Assembly (NCBI RefSeq): GCF_900046455.1
Contig: NZ_FCOT01000013.1
Location: 682,001-746,000, forward strand
DNA length: 64,000 nucleotides
Reading direction: 5' to 3'
Origin: Cellulomonas timonensis
Lineage (GTDB): Bacteria > Actinomycetota > Actinomycetes > Actinomycetales > Cellulomonadaceae
A program made the translations under genes and the position numbers. The number at the start of each line of letters is the position of its first letter. Within the stretch, counting starts at the first letter, position 1. This document shows, piece by piece, positions 9,708-18,261 of this stretch. Under the pieces are notes generated by a model. That model did no database searches. It was not told the DNA's origin and was given only the letters and a program-made list of their open reading frames with translations.

Positions 9708-10156
9708 TGACCCAGTTTCCCGGACACCATGATCTTGTCCCGGTTCAGTGGACATGCGTGTGAGGTCGTGACGGGTGATTCGTCCGAGAGGATGGGCCAT
9801 GCCCGGGCCGTATCCGCCGGAGTTCCGGCGTCGAGCAGTGGACCTGGCCCGTAGCGGTAAGCAGCCGGGCGCGATGGGCGCGTCCGATCTGGGGATCAGC
9901 GAGTCGTGCCTGCGCCGATGGATGGCCCAGGACGACGTCGATACCGGCCGCCGGGAGGGGATCAGTACCGATGAGCAACTGGGCCAGCCGCGAGGTGGCC
10001 TTGGCAATCTTCGGTTGGATCGAAGGCTTCTAGGACCCAGTCGACGCCACTCCGACTTCGGCTACCGGTCCCCGAACGACTTCGAGGATCAACACATCGC
10101 AGCGACCGCGGCGGCGGCATGATCACCACAACGCAACTGTCCGGGAAACCGGATCA
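9708..10156 (+). mobile_element. IS3-family remnant with internal deletion, both inverted ends kept
   Basis: A 449-bp element bounded by imperfect terminal inverted repeats: left 9708-9727 TGACCCAGTTTCCCGGACAC; right 10137-10156, whose reverse complement is TGATCCGGTTTCCCGGACAG (17 of 20 match). Inside are the start of orfA and the last part of orfB, with the catalytic middle deleted. It cannot encode a transposase but could still be mobilised in trans by a related element. Confidence 0.8.
9799..10122 (+). pseudogene. Truncated IS3 transposase (orfA 5' end joined to orfB 3' end)
   Basis: The frame starts like an IS3 orfA (MPGPYPPEFRRRAVDLARSG, then GISESCLRRWM helix-turn-helix) and runs about 55 residues. 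It then enters sequence that in another frame (from 9972) reads MSNWASREVALAIFGWIEGF, stop, DPV: the C-terminal part of orfB, where a Tyr codon is normally found at the stop. The in-frame end RRHSDFGYRSPNDFE is the usual orfB C-terminus, so a frameshift also separates the two halves. The DDE residues are absent. Confidence 0.8.
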
Positions 10157-10456
10157 CGCTGCGCCCTCTGCGCGCCGTTTGCTGCGGCGTCCGTGTACGG
10201 GACGGCTCGGAAGTGCCTGGATGAGGCGGCGCAGGCGGGTTGGTCTCGCGTCCCACCCCTGCAGGCGCGGTCCCCGAGCGCGGCCCGGCGCGGTTCTCTC
10301 CGCAAAACGGCTGACATTGGCAGAGCCGGCAGCACGTGGTTCGGTCCACGAGGCAGGCACATGTCTCGCGGACGCGACGCGAAGACGGGGCTGGGCCAAT
10401 CGGGTTCACCCCGTAGAACCGACCTAAACCCGCGGCGCGACGAGTACGTTCCATTC
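10157..10456. other. Intergenic region upstream of DUF4365-like gene
   Basis: 300 bp between the IS3 remnant and the next gene. The downstream gene's frame is open through it but with poor composition, so I treat it as non-coding. Apart from a -10-like hexamer at its right end I see no signal. Confidence 0.4.
10445..10450 (+). promoter_or_regulatory. Putative -10 box of the DUF4365-like gene (leaderless)
   Basis: TACGTT followed by six bases and then the ATG at 10457. It decides the start over the 88-codon longer open frame. Confidence 0.4.
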
Positions 10457-11020
10457 ATGCCACCAGGGACGGCGGAGCGCACGGTTACGCACGAGCTCTA
10501 CGACGATGACATACCCCTCTCGGCGATCAAGGAGCAGTGGAGCCGCGCCACCCTCGACGCGATCGCAGCGCCAGTGGCCCTCGACGTCTCCAGTTGGAAG
10601 ACCGACTACGACGGCTTCGATGTCACCCTTCGCTCGGACCACGACTACGGACCAACCGGCGTCTACGGACCCAAGCTCGACATACAGCTCAAGTGCACGT
10701 CCCAGCAACGCGTGCTCAGGGATGACCACGTTGCGTGGCAGCTGGACGCGAGGACGGCCGGCAAGCTGTCCACGCCGAATCGCGGCACGATGGCGATCCT
10801 TTGCGTTGCAGTCACACCGGAGCACCCCGGGCACTGGCTGGAGTGGCCCGAGGGCGGCCTGCTTGCGTACTCACGCACCTACTTTCTCCGCGGCTCGGAG
10901 ATCGCGGTCCCGGGCGTCGGACAGGAGAGTCAGGTCGTTCATCTGCCGTACGCAAACTTGCTCACCCCTATCAGTCTTCGCTCGCTGATGGAAGAAGCCG
11001 CAAACTGGGTGGCGAGCTGA
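10457..11020 (+). CDS. DUF4365-like protein (possible PD-(D/E)XK nuclease fold)
   Basis: 187 aa from ATG 10457. The pattern ATLDAIAAPVALDVSSWKTDYDGFDVTL, then GPKLDIQLKCTSQ, fits DUF4365: an acidic residue in a D-G-x-D-x-x-L strand followed by a D/Q-x-K strand, the layout of PD-(D/E)XK nucleases. The rest is compact, mixed alpha/beta, with an FLRG and HLPYANLLTPISLRSLM ending. It has no signal peptide or membrane segment. Its stop overlaps the ATG of the next gene (TGATG), so the two proteins are probably made together and may form a complex. The family is known only as a domain of unknown function; nuclease activity is inference from the motif. Confidence 0.6.
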   Translation: MPPGTAERTVTHELYDDDIPLSAIKEQWSRATLDAIAAPVALDVSSWKTDYDGFDVTLRSDHDYGPTGVYGPKLDIQLKCTSQQRVLRDDHVAWQLDARTAGKLSTPNRGTMAILCVAVTPEHPGHWLEWPEGGLLAYSRTYFLRGSEIAVPGVGQESQVVHLPYANLLTPISLRSLMEEAANWVAS

Positions 11021-12360
11021 TGGACGTGCACGAAAGGGAGTTGTTGGAGTTCGCCGACATCTTCGTGCCGCGCAGGCTCTCCCAGTTCCTTGCCACAGAG
11101 CGGTGGGCACCCCGACCGAGCCGTCCCTACCAGCAGACGTGGCTCCACGACGCAGGTGATGGTTCGCGAGTCCGGGCGGTACACGTTCCGACCGACTCGG
11201 CACTAATCGACTATGCGAAGCGCCTCAACGAAGCGGTGTACGACATCGCCGCGATCTACGACTGGTCGTTGAGCGAGTTGGCGGAGCGAGTTGCCTCGAT
11301 TCAAGCTGACCTGTACTTCGTCCGAGTGCGGGACGCCTCGCCAGACGGGACGATCCCGCTCCACCTGGCGGCGGACGTGCTCGATTCTGTGGAAAAACTC
11401 GTCAAGGCGGCCGCCAACCGCGCTAACAATCCGAAGGCAAGCGGCAAAGGGCGCACATCCGAGAGAGTCAAGGAGTTTCTCGAGGATGACCTACGCATGG
11501 GGCACACCAAGCGCGGGAGCTTCATCATCACTGTCGCCGCTCGACTGCAGGACGATCGCACTGCCGGAGCCCCCGAACTGCAGCAAGACGGCCCCGATCA
11601 AGACGCTCCACCGGAGCAGCTCGCGGGCTCTACGCCTGCCGAGGCTACGAGTCAAGACGTTGCTATCGAAGCGTCGAGTGACGATGTCGCGCCGGTTGTG
11701 GACGACACCGCCGCAAGCCTCGACTTCTCTCGGCGTGTGATGACAACGCTGTCTCGAGCGCTGAGCATCACGCAAAGACACCTCACGGAGGGCGACGACT
11801 ACATCGGGTTCGACGAGGCTGTGGCCGACGGCATGCTGGCGCCCGTAGTCGAGGCTGTGGAGGAACTGTCGGCCATCGCCATGGGCGGAGGAGTAGAGAT
11901 GTCCTTCCAATGGGCCCCGTCTCTGCCTCAGCAGGAAGACGTCCCAGACACCGTGGCGTTCTCTTCGGAGGCACTTGGTCGAGCGCCTCGGACGCTCGAA
12001 CGATTCCGTCGTCAGGATGAAGGCGATGACCCGATCGACATCGCCGGATTCGTCGTGGCACTTGAACGCGAAGAGGGCGATGACGTCGACTCGGGTGAAG
12101 TAGTCATCCAGGCCGACGTCGGCGGCTCCGTTAAGAAGGTTCGCGCAGAGTTGTCCGGAACCGACTACGAGTGGGCGGTGGTCGCGCACCGACAGCGCCT
12201 TCCCTTCACTGTGAATGGCCGCCTCGGGAAGAAGGGCAACCGGTGGGCTGTGCTCGGGCCGGTCACCGTCGATACGTCGTTCCTGCAGGCGTGGCAACGC
12301 AGGCGAATCGAGGCTTTGGGTGGCGACGCGCCCGAGGACATCGGGCCCCCGGAGGTCTGA
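11020..12360 (+). CDS. Protein of unknown function, partner of the DUF4365-like gene
   Basis: 446 aa from the ATG that overlaps the previous stop. I do not recognise the family. Visible parts: a helical N-terminal region to about residue 180 (LLEFADIFVPRRLSQFL; ALIDYAKRLNEAVYDIAAIYDW; VLDSVEKLVKAAANRA); an acidic Asp/Glu/Ala-rich linker about 180-235; a second helical region 235-290; and a C-terminal part from about 350 that looks beta-rich (IAGFVVALEREEGDDVDSGEVVI, then GRLGKKGNRWAVLGPV). No catalytic motif, membrane segment or signal peptide is evident. With the upstream nuclease-like protein it forms an isolated two-gene unit inside an island of restriction and recombinase genes. Confidence 0.7.
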   Translation: MDVHERELLEFADIFVPRRLSQFLATERWAPRPSRPYQQTWLHDAGDGSRVRAVHVPTDSALIDYAKRLNEAVYDIAAIYDWSLSELAERVASIQADLYFVRVRDASPDGTIPLHLAADVLDSVEKLVKAAANRANNPKASGKGRTSERVKEFLEDDLRMGHTKRGSFIITVAARLQDDRTAGAPELQQDGPDQDAPPEQLAGSTPAEATSQDVAIEASSDDVAPVVDDTAASLDFSRRVMTTLSRALSITQRHLTEGDDYIGFDEAVADGMLAPVVEAVEELSAIAMGGGVEMSFQWAPSLPQQEDVPDTVAFSSEALGRAPRTLERFRRQDEGDDPIDIAGFVVALEREEGDDVDSGEVVIQADVGGSVKKVRAELSGTDYEWAVVAHRQRLPFTVNGRLGKKGNRWAVLGPVTVDTSFLQAWQRRRIEALGGDAPEDIGPPEV

Positions 12361-12416
12361 GCGACCGCGGGCTGCCCTAATCAGCCACGGTCCTCCGCTG
12401 TGCAGGCTGCTACTGC

Positions 12417-13694
12417 TCAGACAGCCGATCCGATGCGAAGCTGGAGGGTTGCGCCGGTGGCTCCGGTCTTGCGAATGTAGCCACGCGCTTGGGCCTCACT
12501 GTTGTGTCTTGTGAGCGTGCGGGCGATCTCTTGTACGCTCATCCCGCTTTCGTAGGCACTGGTGGCTGCGCCAGCACGCAGAGACCGGGTGCTGCCCCAG
12601 GGCCGGTCGTCGATGAGGCCGGTCATGGCCCGGATTCGGTGGCGTCCGTTCTGGCGGGTCATAGGCCGAAGATGGCCTCCGTAGTACGTGGCGAAGACGG
12701 GGTCAGTGTCTCGACTCTCTCCCCGGCGTGAACACGCGAGCAGTTGCTCCAGGGCGCATGCCGCGCAATCCGCCGGGCAAGGTGTTTCGGGGGTACCCCG
12801 GTGGGGTAGGTCATACCCGAGGTCGCGGCCCGACTTGCCGTCCAGGAATCGCACCCAGACTCCGTCAGCGTGACCCATGACGTCCTGGCGGGTGAGCTTC
12901 TTGAGCTCGGCGTGTCGGCGTGCCGTCGCCAGGCCTACGAGCAGGTACGCGCGATCGCGCAGATGCCGCCATCGATCGGGGTCCAGGGCTAGCCAGTACG
13001 AGTCCCACTGCGCATCGCTGAGTGTGGAGGCCGGCGCGGTGAGGTCGACGCCGACGCGCTCGGCGGCGGCGCGGATGCGAGTACGCACGCGGTTGCGATT
13101 GCTCAGGATGGTGAGGTGCCTCTCCCACACGGCCGCTGTGTCGGCGGTTAAGGAAATGCGATGGGGAGTATGAGGCAGATGAAGTTCGTGTCCGTCCGCG
13201 GTGGCCACCAGCTCAAGGGTCGTAATACTGGCCCAGCAATGTTCAAGCGGCATCGCTAGGTCGGCAATAGAACGCAGTTCGAACAAGCCGGCGCGGAGCG
13301 CGGCGACGGGTGCGGAGGCTGTGGCGTTCTCGAGCCCGGCGACGATTTGCTGGGCCTCTTGGATTCGGAGCGGTTCGACGAGTGCCAGCGGTGCGTGGCT
13401 GTTCAAGCGCATCCTCGTGAGCTGTCGCTTGACTAGTTCTCCGCCTAGGCGACTTCCAGAGGTTGTGAGGTAGAAGCGGTTAATCTTCTGCACCGTGGCG
13501 CGAGCGGTCGTCCACGACCAATGGCCGTTGTCGAGTAGGTAGGCCAGCAGGAGCGAGTCGTCGAGAGGTTTGAGTGGTGCTCGGTTGATGCGCCATCGCT
13601 CGAAAGCCCGTGCCGCGGTCAGGTCACTGTCATCGAGTCGGGGGGCGGTGAACTCTTCGATGACGGCGTTCGCAAGATCGGCGCGATCGTTCAT
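12417..13694 (-). CDS. Tyrosine recombinase, second of an overlapping pair
   Basis: 425 aa. Catalytic residues: R259 or R260 in LATARRHAELKKL, K287 in DGKSGRD, R373 in STRSLRAGA (the usual His of HxxR is Thr369 or Arg370 here), H397 in LTRHNS and nucleophile Y406 in RGYIRK. An insert with CPADCAACAL (C306, C310, C313) sits between the Lys and HxxR motifs. The ATG overlaps the stop of the upstream recombinase by 4 bp, so the two are co-translated. Paired overlapping recombinases occur in Tn554-like and recombinase-in-trio elements, where they act together. Role inferred from that. Confidence 0.8.
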   Translation of the reverse strand: MNDRADLANAVIEEFTAPRLDDSDLTAARAFERWRINRAPLKPLDDSLLLAYLLDNGHWSWTTARATVQKINRFYLTTSGSRLGGELVKRQLTRMRLNSHAPLALVEPLRIQEAQQIVAGLENATASAPVAALRAGLFELRSIADLAMPLEHCWASITTLELVATADGHELHLPHTPHRISLTADTAAVWERHLTILSNRNRVRTRIRAAAERVGVDLTAPASTLSDAQWDSYWLALDPDRWRHLRDRAYLLVGLATARRHAELKKLTRQDVMGHADGVWVRFLDGKSGRDLGYDLPHRGTPETPCPADCAACALEQLLACSRRGESRDTDPVFATYYGGHLRPMTRQNGRHRIRAMTGLIDDRPWGSTRSLRAGAATSAYESGMSVQEIARTLTRHNSEAQARGYIRKTGATGATLQLRIGSAV

Positions 13695-15172
13695 CGGAGG
13701 TCCTCGGCGATCGACTCGAGGAGTCCATCGACGGTGCTGCTTTTCGGCTTGTCGAGGTAATTCTTGGTCGTGGTGTCTATGCGAGAGTGGCGCATTGCCT
13801 CAGAGATATCGTCGTCGCGGAATCCGTCCGCCTGCGCCTGGCTCGCGAACCCTTGGCGGGCGCTGTGCGGGGTGAGTGTCCGTCGAGTACGGGCGTCGAG
13901 ACCCGTGACTTTGACGCCGCTGTTGAGAAGCCAGATCCGGGTGGCCTGGTACAGCGCCCGGCTGCCGGGCGCGCCTGCGGCGTCTACTGGCCTGGAACAG
14001 AACTCGCCGACAAGGGGTGGAGTCCAGCGGGTACGACTCGCAAGATAGGCGCGGGTCCACTCGTCGTAGTTGCGCATGGCGGCGACGGGGCACATCGGGC
14101 CGCCTTCGGGGACAAGGGTGAAACGACGCGGTCGGGCGGCGTCCTCGGTCTTGCCGGCCACGCTGATCGTGACATTTTCGGAGTGGAATGCGACGTCGGT
14201 GTGGTGTAAGCCGTCCATGTCGTCGAGCCGCAGCCCGACGGCGAACATGGGAAGCAAAGCTGCCCGCATGCGCATCCAATGGGCGGCGGTGTGATCGAGC
14301 CCGAGGGCGATCCTCGTCCAAAGGTGATCGTCTTCGACGGTGACGCGGTCACGGGCGAAATGGGCACGGGGGAGTCGCCGGGCGAGGCGCCTGGTGGCGT
14401 GCCGCAGGCTGTCGATCTCGCGAGGAAGAAGATATGGCGCATCTGGAGCTTCGCGGAGCCACGCGCGTATGTGGCAGTGCCCGCAAGCAGCTCCGGCCAC
14501 GGGATCGTCGACACGCTCGCGCAAGCATCGCGTCGTGGTCGGCCCGTTCCCGATGTCCGCAACGATCACGCTGCGGTCGGACGAGAGTATCGAGCTGGGG
14601 TTGAGCCTCGTGAGGTGGGAGAGCGGAATCTTGAGCGCAACGGCGACGGCGCGGGCGCGGGCCTGGACCGTGCTGGGATTGGGAGTTGCGGCAGTGGGTT
14701 TGCTCTGGAAGAGGTGCTGGAGGTGGCTACGGGTGAGAGGAGCGGCCGAGATGGTGGTGTGAGACGCGGTCCTCACGTAGCCGCGGCGGAGGTCCTTGAT
14801 GCGGTCTTGGTCGCCGGCCCATGGGAGGCCCGCGGAGCGGTGCTCGATGCGGAGTGCGGCGAGCACGCCTTCCAGGGTGATTGGTGCGAGCGGCTTGCCC
14901 AGTCGGGTCCGGTGCTGGTCGCCGTCGCGGGTGTGGGAGCGGGTTCGTCCAAGTTTGCTGGCGACGATGAAAGCGCTGAGCTCCTCCGCGGTGATGGCCC
15001 GGGCGTCGTGAGCGGCGAAGTCGATCGGGAGAGAGTTGGTCTGGGCGTAGGGGATCCAGTACGCGTGAAGCTTGCTGGCGTACTCGCGCTCGGAGGACGT
15101 CTTGAGCGCGCTTGGTCGGGCACGGAGTTCATCAGCGGTGGCTTGTGTGAGGCGGTAGAGGTCGGGGTCCAT
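13691..15172 (-). CDS. Tyrosine recombinase, first of an overlapping pair
   Basis: 493 aa from ATG 15172 (MDPDLYRL...); the frame runs 67 codons further upstream as Arg/His-rich sequence that I leave out. Core-binding domain about residues 25-135. Catalytic set: R315 in AVGLRLDDMDGL, K341 in AGKTED, H436-x-x-R439 in TPHSARQGF, H462 in MRHSRID and Y472 in TKNYLDKP. A CGHCHIR motif near residue 230 gives a possible Cys pair before the catalytic part. It is followed without gap by the second recombinase and preceded by a small HTH protein on the same strand. Likely transposes or excises its own element. Confidence 0.85.
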   Translation of the reverse strand: MDPDLYRLTQATADELRARPSALKTSSEREYASKLHAYWIPYAQTNSLPIDFAAHDARAITAEELSAFIVASKLGRTRSHTRDGDQHRTRLGKPLAPITLEGVLAALRIEHRSAGLPWAGDQDRIKDLRRGYVRTASHTTISAAPLTRSHLQHLFQSKPTAATPNPSTVQARARAVAVALKIPLSHLTRLNPSSILSSDRSVIVADIGNGPTTTRCLRERVDDPVAGAACGHCHIRAWLREAPDAPYLLPREIDSLRHATRRLARRLPRAHFARDRVTVEDDHLWTRIALGLDHTAAHWMRMRAALLPMFAVGLRLDDMDGLHHTDVAFHSENVTISVAGKTEDAARPRRFTLVPEGGPMCPVAAMRNYDEWTRAYLASRTRWTPPLVGEFCSRPVDAAGAPGSRALYQATRIWLLNSGVKVTGLDARTRRTLTPHSARQGFASQAQADGFRDDDISEAMRHSRIDTTTKNYLDKPKSSTVDGLLESIAEDLR

Positions 15173-15448
15173 GCAGGGCACGGTGCGGTGTGGTCGCGGG
15201 CCCGCAAGGAGGCCACGGTGGCTCGCGTTCGCTTCTTGCTGTCGATGCTGTCGATGCTGTCGTGTGTGGACGTTCAAGGCCGGGTCACGAGGGGCACCCT
15301 GGTTCCGGCACCGCCGTGAGGTGAGCGTCGATCCCTGACCAGTCTTCAGCCGTCGGCGACACGCGCATCGCAACCCGGAAAGCCCTTGAGGTGCGTCGCT
15401 GACACTCGTTCATGCGCCCGGCAGTTTGGGGACGGCTGCGGTGCGCGA

Positions 15449-15793
15449 TCACTCGTCGAGATTGAGCTGGACGGTGTCGCGTCCCCGGCGGCGTCGGCCC
15501 CGCGGGCTCGGTGTGCTGGCAGGGCGGCTGTCTGGGGTGGGAGAGCGGGTGTGCGGCGGATCAGAGACGAGCGGATCCTCGTGCGGTCCGCCGGGCGAGG
15601 AGGGTGTCGGCCGCCTCGCTTTCGGGAGTTCGTAGGCGGGCGCGGTCAGGGCCGACGGCGCGAAACGCCACTGGCGGCCGACGCGAACCGCAGGCAGCTC
15701 GCCTTGCTTAGCTAGGCGTCTGCAGGTGTTGAGATGAATGTGGAGGACGACCGCGGCAGCGGCCGCGTCGATGAGGTTCTCGTCGTTCTGCAT
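15449..15793 (-). CDS. Excisionase-family helix-turn-helix protein
   Basis: 114 aa from ATG 15793 (an ATG at 15838 would add 15 residues). Residues about 5-45, LIDAAAAAVVLHIHLNTCRRLAKQGELPAVRVGRQWRF, are the MerR-like winged helix typical of Xis/DNA-binding helper proteins (HTH_17). The second half is Pro/Arg/Ser-rich and probably disordered. It lies 276 bp before the recombinase pair on the same strand and diverges from the integrase at 15909, so it could control either. As an excisionase it would set the direction of recombination. Confidence 0.7.
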   Translation of the reverse strand: MQNDENLIDAAAAAVVLHIHLNTCRRLAKQGELPAVRVGRQWRFAPSALTAPAYELPKARRPTPSSPGGPHEDPLVSDPPHTRSPTPDSRPASTPSPRGRRRRGRDTVQLNLDE

Positions 15794-15908
15794 GGCGGAC
15801 CACGGTGAAGAGAACTTGGGGTGCCGCAATGTACGCACGCGGACCTACTCGGCAAGGCGCGTCGGTGCGGGCATTGCCCCGGGGCGTGGCCCGAGCACGG
15901 TGCTGGTC

Positions 15909-17351
15909 ATGAGCAGAGGAATCGCGACCCCCCGTCCGTACATGGAGTTGCTGACCGTCACGGCGGCCAGCGTTCGAGCTGAGGACACAGTGCTCGAGAA
16001 CAGGACCCCCGATGCTGTGAAGGTCAGGCGACAGAGGAGGGATGCGCTGGGCGCTCTCGGCTGGCGGCTGCGCTATAGCGATCCGCGTAGCGCGCGACAG
16101 CCCGAGCGAACGTTCTATGGCTCCTACGCCGACGCGGTCCGTGAGCTTGCTGACTTCGAACGAACGGCGACGGCTGCAACTGTTGCCCCGACGGTGCGGT
16201 TGAAGGCGATCACGCTGCAGGAGTGGGCGATCGAGTGGCTAAGGATGCGGCGGTGGAAGCACGCACCGTCGGGTGCGTTCGCCGGAGAACGTCGTCCGCA
16301 CTCGACGTTCGCCAAGGAGCGCAGCATCGTCGAGGCCTACCTCCTCCCTGGACTTGGGCCGCAGACGAAGCTGCGGGCCATCACCCTCAGGGGACTCCGC
16401 GAGTGGATCGGCGGTCTGACGCTCCTGGACGACCGAGGAGTCCGGGGCGACCAGCCAATGGCACCGTCCTCCAAGACGACCGTGGCGAACGTGGTGAAGC
16501 TGTTCTTCCGTGACGCGACGCGGGAGCTCGGCTTGTCTCCAAATCCGGCCGCAGGCCTCCCTACCACGTGGGGCACGGACACCTCGGACCGACGGATCCT
16601 CGTACCGAACCTCGGGCGGGTCGAGGAGCTGGCATGTGCCCTGGACGAGGCCTGGCCTCTGCCTGGTTGGGCCGAAGGGCTGTACGGCCCGAACGGTGAA
16701 GGCCGAGGCGACATCGTTCGGCTCCTGGCCTTCTCGGGGATGCGGTGGGAGGAGTCGGCCGCGATGCCGTCGGGACTTGTTCACCGAGCAGACAAGCTCA
16801 TGACCGTCAGGTACACCGCGACGGAGAGCGGCGGGAAGCGCGTGTGGGTCGACGGGACGAAGACGGGCGCCGGCGAGCGCCACATTGTCATCGTGCCGCA
16901 GTTGCACGACGTGATCGACCGGCTTGACGCCGTCCGTGCGCGGGGTCTGGAGCTCGAGGCTGAGAGAGCGGGCCGCCGCGAGGTCCGCGGGGGACGGAGT
17001 CCTGTGGCGCCGCCTACGGGCTCGTGGTCGCTGCTCGTGTCGGGCGAGCGGGGCGGCTTCGTCTCGTACGGACAGTGGCGCAAGCAGCTGGCCAAGGCGC
17101 GAGCGGCTTCCGGCGTGGACCTGACGGCGCACGAATTGCGGCACGTCGCCGCGAGCATCTTGTACGCGGCTTTGGGCGCCGACTGGAGCACGATCAAGGA
17201 GCAGATGGGCCACAAGAGCGCCCAGGAGACTGAACGAATCTACGTTCACGTGTTCCGGGGCGACCGCGCACGAGTAGCTCGAATGCTTGGTGCAAAGATC
17301 GAAGAGCTGCGTCAGGACGGTACGGAGTCGCCCAGCCCGCACCAGTGGTGA
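15909..17351 (+). CDS. Phage-type tyrosine integrase
   Basis: 480 aa from ATG 15909; the frame is open from 15738 and an internal ATG at 15942 is also possible. It has an N-terminal arm-binding-like part (about 20-75, with LGALGWRLRYSD and RTFYGSYADAVREL), a core-binding domain (about 95-215) and the catalytic domain with R279 (SGMRWEES), K318 (GTKTGAG), H408-x-x-R411 (HELRHV), the His of QMGHKS and Y445 (RIYVHV). This is the architecture of integrative-element integrases. A short homologue of its C-terminal part lies at 21053-21184 beside the tRNA operon, which suggests repeated integration into this locus. Confidence 0.88.
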   Translation: MSRGIATPRPYMELLTVTAASVRAEDTVLENRTPDAVKVRRQRRDALGALGWRLRYSDPRSARQPERTFYGSYADAVRELADFERTATAATVAPTVRLKAITLQEWAIEWLRMRRWKHAPSGAFAGERRPHSTFAKERSIVEAYLLPGLGPQTKLRAITLRGLREWIGGLTLLDDRGVRGDQPMAPSSKTTVANVVKLFFRDATRELGLSPNPAAGLPTTWGTDTSDRRILVPNLGRVEELACALDEAWPLPGWAEGLYGPNGEGRGDIVRLLAFSGMRWEESAAMPSGLVHRADKLMTVRYTATESGGKRVWVDGTKTGAGERHIVIVPQLHDVIDRLDAVRARGLELEAERAGRREVRGGRSPVAPPTGSWSLLVSGERGGFVSYGQWRKQLAKARAASGVDLTAHELRHVAASILYAALGADWSTIKEQMGHKSAQETERIYVHVFRGDRARVARMLGAKIEELRQDGTESPSPHQW

Positions 17352-17536
17352 GCGCGGTGACCACAGGTCCCGCGGGGGCGGCCATCGGGGCGAACGGGTT
17401 GTGATGCGACCCTGCCTGTACCCGTTGCCTGGCTGCTCCGTGAAAGTGGGCAAGGGGCCTTCCATGCCGGGGATCGAGCACTTGGCCGTACCCACCGCAC
17501 CGGGAAGCGGATCCTCACTGTTAGGAGGACGCCGTC

Positions 17537-17794
17537 ATGTCCGACACAAGCCCAAATAGCGCAGCATCACCGCCAGGCATCGTGCTCGTCGTGTTGCTCG
17601 CCCTAGGCGCCACGATCTGGTTGAGCATCGCCGGCGCCGGCCCGCTGGACATCCACAGCGAGCACGTGATCGCGCACGCCGAAGGTCCGTGGTCAGTCGA
17701 TACGGGCGTCGGTCCGCTCACCATCACGCGCATCGATCGCATGGCCGACGGCACGATCGAGATGGACGCGGCGATGACCGCCACAGACCCGTAA
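17537..17794 (+). CDS. Small single-pass membrane or exported protein, unknown function
   Basis: 85 aa with a strong ribosome-binding site (TTAGGAGGACGCC before ATG). One hydrophobic segment, GIVLVVLLALGATIWLSIAGAG at residues 14-35, then a polar C-terminal half. The frame goes on after the TAA as ...RGVELKVVNEFGTGLN up to the end of the IS element at 17846. That continuation looks like real protein, so the stop may be a recent nonsense mutation or the gene may once have been longer and been cut by the insertion. No family recognised. Confidence 0.6.
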   Translation: MSDTSPNSAASPPGIVLVVLLALGATIWLSIAGAGPLDIHSEHVIAHAEGPWSVDTGVGPLTITRIDRMADGTIEMDAAMTATDP

Positions 17795-17896
17795 ACCCGT
17801 GGGGTCGAGTTGAAAGTCGTCAACGAGTTCGGCACGGGGCTCAACTGAGTCGCCCCGGCGTGTCCGGAGACTGGATTCCTTGGAAGGATCTGTCTC

Positions 17897-18220
17897 ATGG
17901 GACGTCCCAGTAAGTACCCGCGTGAGCTTCGTGAGCGGGCCGTGCGTATGGTCGCCGAGGTGCGGCCGGACTATCCGAGCGAGTACGCGGCGATGAGCGC
18001 GGTCGCCCAGATGCTCGGGGTCGGGTCGCCGGAGACCGTGCGCGGGTGGATCCGCCGCGGTCAGGTCGACACCGGCGTGCGGCCCGGTGTCACGAGCGAG
18101 GCGCAGGCGGAGATCAAGCGGTTGACCAGGGAGAACGCCGAGCTTCGGCGGGCGAATGAGATCTTGAAGGCCGCCTCGGCTTTCTTCGCGGCCGAGCTCG
18201 ACCGGCCACACGCGAAGTAG
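17897..18220 (+). CDS. IS3-family transposase OrfA
   Basis: 107 aa. Helix-turn-helix of the IS3 OrfA type (PRELRERAVRMVAE, then AVAQMLGVGSPETVRGWIRR) and a C-terminal leucine-zipper-like helix (EIKRLTRENAELRRANEILK) for oligomerisation. OrfA binds the inverted repeats. The frame of OrfB is entered by a -1 shift near the end of this gene, as usual for IS3 elements. Confidence 0.92.
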   Translation: MGRPSKYPRELRERAVRMVAEVRPDYPSEYAAMSAVAQMLGVGSPETVRGWIRRGQVDTGVRPGVTSEAQAEIKRLTRENAELRRANEILKAASAFFAAELDRPHAK

Positions 18221-18261
18221 CCGCGCTCATCGAGGCGCACAAGGACCGTACCGAGGCCTGG

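Noticed and set aside
12417-17351. Recombinase-in-trio element made of all three recombinases
   Set aside because: The third recombinase (15909-17351) is on the opposite strand, of the phage-integrase type, and is separated by the HTH gene; only two are in tandem.
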